Assembly (NCBI GenBank): GCA_900660155.1
Contig: CABFPE010000242.1
Span: 866,398-930,397 of the forward strand
DNA: 64,000 nt
Source of the DNA: Hofstenia miamia
Lineage: Eukaryota; Xenacoelomorpha; Acoela; Hofsteniidae
Reading direction: 5' to 3'
Shown in pieces: positions 58,569-64,000 of the stretch (within the stretch, counting starts at the first letter, position 1; each line of letters opens with the position of its first letter). A program made the translations under genes and the position numbers. The notes under the pieces are model-generated. The model saw nothing but the letters and a program-made list of their open reading frames with translations, searched no databases and was not told where the DNA came from.

Positions 58569-59258
58569 GGCCCGATTCCCACGAGACAGATTTTGGAGGG
58601 GAATTTTTTAAATTCCTGCCTTAAATGGGTTCAGTAAACAACTATCACCGTGTGAATGCGATTCCCCTCAACTTCTCGTAAATCTACTGAACTTTGACTT
58701 AGGCCCGAAACACACGATGATTATTCCGCGCGGAATTCCTGAGATAATTGGTTGTGATTAAAAAATGCACTGTTAGTTCAAATTATTTTGGTACGGTGTT
58801 TGTTTTTTTGGTCCCATACCCTTAGAACGCTATTTGACAAAGTATATTTTGTTGCATATGAGATGTGGTGTAAGAAGAATGGCTTTACATTTGGTATCTT
58901 TATGCCTCTCTTTTAGTTGATATCTTACGAATACATTTATTACTCTGCTGTGTTGTGTTGTGCATGTTGTGTGACGCAACAGTCTTTTCTGTTGTGTTGT
59001 GTGAAAAACCCATACAACGTCAAGCCTGAAAACATCTTCTTTTGGGACATTTTTAGGTTTGTAAAAAATATCCTTATCACACTTAGTGTTGACAATAATG
59101 GACAGTAAAACTGTATTGAATGGATTCATTTTAACGTATGCTGATAAAACAGGCGATGTGTGAATGCAATTATATGATTTTCAAGTGCTTACATTTCAAT
59201 AGTTACCTAAAGAATTTAAGGAATTCCCCTCCAAAATCAGCCTCGTATAAATCAGACC
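58569..59258. mobile_element. Inverted-repeat element, about 690 bp
   Basis: The left end GGCCCGATTCCCACGAGACA and the right end read inward (GGTCTGATTTATACGAGGCT) continue into the shared block GATTTTGGAGGGGAATT, so the inverted repeats span about 37 bp with around eight differences. No target duplication is obvious and no transposase is recognisable; the family is unknown. Confidence 0.6.
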
Positions 59259-59803
59259 TAACAATTTTAACAGTAAAAATTCATGAATTTTAATTGATGC
59301 GTGGTTTTTGGGACAAGATTTAACTGCTAGATTTAAAATGAAAATTTTAGGTCATTTCGTAGGGCATATAAACGGATTTTTTATCTAGAAATTGGTTGCC
59401 CTAGTAATTGCAGGCGTTAAATATCGATCAACAATGTTTTTTTCAGAAGTCTTGACAAAACATACGTAAGAGACACACATTTAAAACTCTTGATTAATTA
59501 ATTTTGGCTGCAAATACTATGGTTTAGCTTGTTTGAAAACACTGGTCAACAAAGATTTTACACACATATATCAAAATGTGTTTTGAATACATTTCGTGAT
59601 GCTATTTACAAGAATGTCCTAATTGACACTATTTTCAGATATTTTGATATAATTAATCTTCACATGTTGTTTGTTGTGGAAACTACTGCTCTTTCATTTG
59701 TTTGTGACGCAATCAAATTCTTAATAGATGAATTAGAGACGAATATATAAGAGCATAAGCATTGATAAAAATAAACAAAAAATTACTATAATATTGCAAA
59801 GAA
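59259..59803. other. Intergenic; nothing recognised
   Basis: A 73-codon frame at 59529-59750 has no recognisable domain. No other feature was seen. Confidence 0.35.
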
Positions 59804-59804
59804 N

Positions 59805-60136
59805 GATCAACTTATTTTCGAAAGCTGAAAAAAATTCGACAAGGAGGCATCTCTCAAAAGAGGAAAAGGAAGTGGACGCCCTCGAAAAATTATTGGAAAA
59901 TTCATTCAGAAAACTGTCGCAATTGCTCTAAAAAATCCCTATATTTCTGGGAAAAAAATTGCAAACCGACTTCAAACTGAAGCCGACATCTCTGTGCATG
60001 AAACCACAGTTCAGAGAACACTGAAAAAAAGTGGAGTTACAAAAATTGGCTGAAAAAATCGACTTCTGATTACAAAAGAACATCAAGAAAAAAGATTGAA
60101 TTTCGTGAAGGATTGGAAAGACTACACTTTTGAAGA
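59805..60136 (+). pseudogene. Tc1-like transposase N-terminal fragment between two Ns
   Basis: The plus strand encodes GSGRPRKIIGKFIQKTVAIA, then LKNPYISGKKIANRLQTEAD and VHETTVQRTLKKSGVTKIG. This is the GRPR AT-hook and second helix-turn-helix of a Tc1-like transposase. After one stop it continues NRLLITKEHQEKRLNFVKDW. It is bounded exactly by single Ns at 59804 and 60137, with no terminal repeat on either side, so it looks like a separate contig placed here. Confidence 0.75.
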
Positions 60137-60137
60137 N

Positions 60138-61332
60138 GTTGTTACGTTCAGTAGTTCATTAGTAATATGCCGTTTTTCAAGTCTCATTTTTTTTGCAGCC
60201 AACTATATATTGTAAGGCAAAACCTGAAAACATAATTATCCTCTTAGAAATTTATTTTTCACTCTTAGCTTGCATAAATTTTCCTTAAAACATTACTCTA
60301 GATTAGTTGGTATAATCCATGACCACGTGGAGCATATGTCTCATGCGCATTCTTGCGATGTTTCTATTTTTTGGAATTGTTTAAATTGTATATTAAAATC
60401 GAATTATGTCGAGTGTAAACATTCAAAAATAAACATGCTCAGCATGAATATTTGCGAATTGAAATTGCGTGCAAATTAATTGGCGTTTCTCAACCACTTT
60501 TATCTTGTTCAAGACTGAAATGAAGCGATGTTTGGTAAGTTAATTAATTGCTACCTATCTTCTTCATTTTGTGCACGTCTAACTCCAATGTAAATTTGAG
60601 AAAAATTTCCAGTGTTGAAAACAAAATGAATACTTTTCCATATACTAAATAATTCGTAAGTAAATATGAATTAGGCTTCTATAATATGTCTATGGCGGAT
60701 TTTCGCTGCATTATGCAATTTTCAACAATTTTATTCTTTACCCTATATCCACTAGCGTTAGTTTAGGGTTTTGAGGAACTTTATCTAAGCTTGTTAAGAA
60801 ATATGAAAACATTTCATATGGACATATCTATTGGTTTGTGCGCACTCATATAATGATGGAGTTTTGTGCTAAGAGTTATTTAAATGCCCGAAGTATATGA
60901 AAAATTTATTTTCTTTTCAACGGGAAAACCGATTTTTGAAAAAAAACATTCCAATTCTTGCCGCACCAAATGCTCAGATTATAAGTGGGTTTGCCTCTGT
61001 AGGCAACAACTCCCTTAAAATATTTTGGTTTTTGGAGAAAAACAGTGCGATCCCATTCAGGCCCGGTGTGCGAAAAGTCAGAGGTTGTCGCGTCTTGGTC
61101 ACGGGAGCCTCTGACTTTGCGCAAAGATATTCGATTTTCAAATAACTAACTGTTTTTTTCATGAAAAATATATTTTATTCCTGATCGATACTAGTTCATG
61201 AGAAATTTTTTTTAGATATTGATCGATGTACATTATAGTTCCATTAAAAATTGAAATCCGTTTTTGAAATAATAAATATTTTTTTATTTATTTTCATAAT
61301 AAAAACTATTAGATATTACTTTCCTTGCTGCT
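60138..61332. repeat. Duplicated block, copy 1 (1195 bp)
   Basis: This copy is bounded by single Ns at 60137 and 61333. Copy 2 (61392-62571) matches along the whole length except for one 15-base segment present only here, near 60860. Short open frames are the same in both copies because the DNA is the same; none resembles a protein. A hairpin around AAAGTCAGAGG...CCTCTGACTTT lies at about 61070-61122. Confidence 0.92.
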
Positions 61333-61391
61333 NCTTTGATGCATTTTACTTATAGTCCTTTAATGTATCTTTAAAATCTTACATTTCTTGA

Positions 61392-62571
61392 GTTGTTACG
61401 TTCAGTAGTTCATTAGTAATATGCCGTTTTTCAAGTCTCATTTTTTTTGCAGCCAACTATATATTGTAAGGCAAAACCTGAAAACATAATTATCCTCTTA
61501 GAAATTTATTTTTCACTCTTAGCTTGCATAAATTTTCCTTAAAACATTACTCTAGATTAGTTGGTATAATCCATGACCACGTGGAGCATATGTCTCATGC
61601 GCATTCTTGCGATGTTTCTATTTTTTGGAATTGTTTAAATTGTATATTAAAATCGAATTATGTCGAGTGTAAACATTCAAAAATAAACATGCTCAGCATG
61701 AATATTTGCGAATTGAAATTGCGTGCAAATTAATTGGCGTTTCTCAACCACTTTTATCTTGTTCAAGACTGAAATGAAGCGATGTTTGGTAAGTTAATTA
61801 ATTGCTACCTATCTTCTTCATTTTGTGCACGTCTAACTCCAATGTAAATTTGAGAAAAATTTCCAGTGTTGAAAACAAAATGAATACTTTTCCATATACT
61901 AAATAATTCGTAAGTAAATATGAATTAGGCTTCTATAATATGTCTATGGCGGATTTTCGCTGCATTATGCAATTTTCAACAATTTTATTCTTTACCCTAT
62001 ATCCACTAGCGTTAGTTTAGGGTTTTGAGGAACTTTATCTAAGCTTGTTAAGAAATATGAAAACATTTCATATGGACATATCTATTGGTTTGTGCGCACT
62101 CATATAATGATGAGTTATTTAAATGCCCGAAGTATATGAAAAATTTATTTTCTTTTCAACGGGAAAACCGATTTTTGAAAAAAAACATTCCAATTCTTGC
62201 CGCACCAAATGCTCAGATTATAAGTGGGTTTGCCTCTGTAGGCAACAACTCCCTTAAAATATTTTGGTTTTTGGAGAAAAACAGTGCGATCCCATTCAGG
62301 CCCGGTGTGCGAAAAGTCAGAGGTTGTCGCGTCTTGGTCACGGGAGCCTCTGACTTTGCGCAAAGATATTCGATTTTCAAATAACTAACTGTTTTTTTCA
62401 TGAAAAATATATTTTATTCCTGATCGATACTAGTTCATGAGAAATTTTTTTTAGATATTGATCGATGTACATTATAGTTCCATTAAAAATTGAAATCCGT
62501 TTTTGAAATAATAAATATTTTTTTATTTATTTTCATAATAAAAACTATTAGATATTACTTTCCTTGCTGCT
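61392..62571. repeat. Duplicated block, copy 2 (1180 bp)
   Basis: Near-identical to 60138-61332, lacking 15 bases. It is continuous with the sequence leading to the LRR gene, so it is probably the correctly placed copy. Confidence 0.92.
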
Positions 62572-62857
62572 AATTTGGATGATTCAGAAAAATTAAAATC
62601 TTTATCATGTCGAGTATATTCAAATGACAGTCATTCACGATAGTTCTCACTTTATGGCATTTAAATAAATTTTTTTATCAAAACAATCATTACTAATGTT
62701 TATGCATCACAAATAAATGGAATAATTATATTTATTCTTTTCTATTGTAATTAATTTTAACTAAATTAATTAATAAGCCTCACTTGAAGAATCTTGGTAA
62801 ATGCCAGCTTTAGATTATCTGTTAAATTCATTATTGATCTCAAAATGAATATTTTAG

Positions 62858-63721
62858 ATCTTCTTCTTATCATTTGGCATTACACAGTGTTATTTTTCCG
62901 ATAAGTACCAAGAGTATTTTTTCAAAACCCTCAAAACTTGTCATAAAATCAAGGAATTATCCATTTATCCCACAAAGGCAATATATTCCATTCCTCCTTG
63001 TGATGAAAAGCTTCAAGTTTCACTTGGAAATGTCACAATCTTTAAGAAAAACATTTTTCATAATTTAACAGCTCTAAAAATAATTACGATATTTGGTAGT
63101 CCTAAAGACGGCATTATTCGATTTGAAAATAACACTATCGATTTTAGCAAAAACCAAATTCTGAAAAAGTGTAAACTACTCAATGTTGGTTTGAATGAAA
63201 GTACTATAATAAAGCTTCCTGAGAGTGGATCAAGATTAAATGAAATTGATCTTAGTGGAAATAAGTTTAAAACTTTTGATCTTAGCATTCTCAAAGACTC
63301 AAAACATCTAAGGGTCCTGAATCTCAATTCGAATCAACTATCAAATTTGGCAGGCAACTTTAGTAAATTGCTAAAGCTGGCAAAAATCAGAATGTCCTCA
63401 AATCAAATAAGTTTCTTGCCAAAAAAACTTTTAAATACTATCAGAGCTCCCCAACTAATAGCAATTTTTTTACATGACAACAAGTATAGAAATTTAAATG
63501 ATCTAAATTTTCATGAAATCTCTCTCCATCATAAAGACATAAAAATATACTTGGGTCAAAATGATATTAATTGTGAATGTCCAAGCTCACCAATTTTGCT
63601 TGAAGGAATTAAACTTGAACGAATTGTTGGTGAATGCAGTGATGGCGAAAAGCTGAAAAATGCTATCAACGAGTGCAACAGTGGTGAGAATTTGCTTAGT
63701 TCATATATAAATATTTTATAA
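62858..63721 (+). CDS. Leucine-rich-repeat protein, probably secreted
   Basis: An open frame of 287 codons ends at TAA 63719-63721 and begins after a splice-acceptor-like ATTTTAG (to 62857). The first residues (IFFLSFGITQC) look like the rear of a signal peptide, so the ATG is probably in an upstream exon. Alternatively, the ATG at 62845 reads MNILDLLLII in another frame and one indel separates them. Leucine-rich repeats follow: NLTALKIITIFG, LNEIDLSGNKFKTFDLSILK, LRVLNLNSNQLSNLAGNFSK and LAKIRMSSNQISFLP. A cysteine cap (INCECPSS, then GECSDGEKL and NEC) matches an LRRCT module, as in secreted or extracellular LRR proteins. I see no transmembrane segment. Ligand and pathway cannot be told from the sequence. 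Confidence 0.75.
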   Translation: MFFLSFGITQCYFSDKYQEYFFKTLKTCHKIKELSIYPTKAIYSIPPCDEKLQVSLGNVTIFKKNIFHNLTALKIITIFGSPKDGIIRFENNTIDFSKNQILKKCKLLNVGLNESTIIKLPESGSRLNEIDLSGNKFKTFDLSILKDSKHLRVLNLNSNQLSNLAGNFSKLLKLAKIRMSSNQISFLPKKLLNTIRAPQLIAIFLHDNKYRNLNDLNFHEISLHHKDIKIYLGQNDINCECPSSPILLEGIKLERIVGECSDGEKLKNAINECNSGENLLSSYINIL

Positions 63722-63937
63722 TTTAATATTGAAATTAACAACTATATCACAGAATGAGAAATGCAATTCTATGTCTAAATACTATCTAAATATTTTATAT
63801 AAATTTCGACAAATACCAACTCACCCGTTTTTCAAAAATACAAATTTGTTAAGAAAATATAAAGGAATTCTTTATAGTTGCTTCACGGAAAATTTATGCA
63901 TTATGAAGTTCTATAAAAAAATTTTCTAGAGGAAATT

Positions 63938-63943
63938 AATAAA
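63938..63943 (+). promoter_or_regulatory. Probable poly(A) signal of the LRR gene
   Basis: AATAAA lies 217 bases after the LRR stop codon on the same strand. Confidence 0.5.
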
Positions 63944-64000
63944 ATTGTATTTTTTAAGTCATCAATTGCTTCAAAAACAATTTAAAAAAATTCAATTTTT

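Noticed and set aside
60906-62401. Pairs of identical 62-99 codon frames in the duplicated block
   Set aside because: They are identical only because the DNA is duplicated; they overlap on both strands and resemble no protein.

Overview
This looks like a piece of a metazoan nuclear genome, very AT-rich, with GT-AG introns, AATAAA poly(A) signals and a dense load of Tc1/mariner, piggyBac, hAT-type and CR1-like elements. The mix of transposases, especially the Tc1-like family with a QQDGAPAHTSKTVQDWM motif, is what I associate with arthropods such as parasitic copepods. That assignment is an inference from memory, not a proof.

Only five host genes can be supported. (1) A minus-strand terminal exon of an unrecognised protein at 14.7-15.7 kb. 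(2) A complete POLE4-type histone-fold gene, whose three exons lie at 25.98, 32.50 and 32.63 kb around a 6.3-kb intron filled by a 38-bp minisatellite. (3) and (4) A tandem pair of leaderless three-exon genes, A at 35.0-42.1 kb and B at 47.3-49.75 kb, which encode a predicted beta-trefoil domain. Their introns are all phase 0 and their middle exons are the same length; B uses a GC-AG intron. (5) A leucine-rich-repeat protein exon at 62.9-63.7 kb. Genes 2 to 5 are all on the plus strand.

Most of the rest is mobile-element debris. From left to right: the 5' part of a CR1-like LINE carrying a 2A-like recoding peptide (0-1.2 kb); a mariner (1.2-2.5 kb); a piggyBac with TTAA target sites and hairpin termini (3.86-6.2 kb); a hAT-type MITE (7.2 kb); a piggyBac relic (11-12 kb); another hAT MITE (12.9 kb); a MITE with GGAACCGG termini (16.3 kb); a 1.3-kb mariner with both ends (20.5-21.8 kb); an inverted-repeat element (21.9-22.9 kb); a Tc1 relic (29.6-30.1 kb); a piggyBac relic, a mariner and a hAT MITE stacked in intron 2 of gene A (37.2-40.8 kb); a second GGAACCGG element (43-44.3 kb); LINE fragments (46.1-46.6 and 55.7-56.2 kb); a MITE in intron 1 of gene B (48.1 kb); a Tc1 relic (54.7-55.7 kb); a second copy of the 7.2-kb MITE (57.1 kb); and a 0.7-kb inverted-repeat element (58.6-59.3 kb).

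A property of the assembly cuts across all this. Nearly every run of N, including single Ns, is flanked by directly repeated sequence, from 98-100% identical pairs to diverged ones. These look like unmerged contig ends, two alleles or misjoined repeat copies rather than biological duplications. They affect minisatellite copy number, exon 1 of gene A, the 43-44 kb element and the 1.2-kb duplicated block at 60-62.6 kb.
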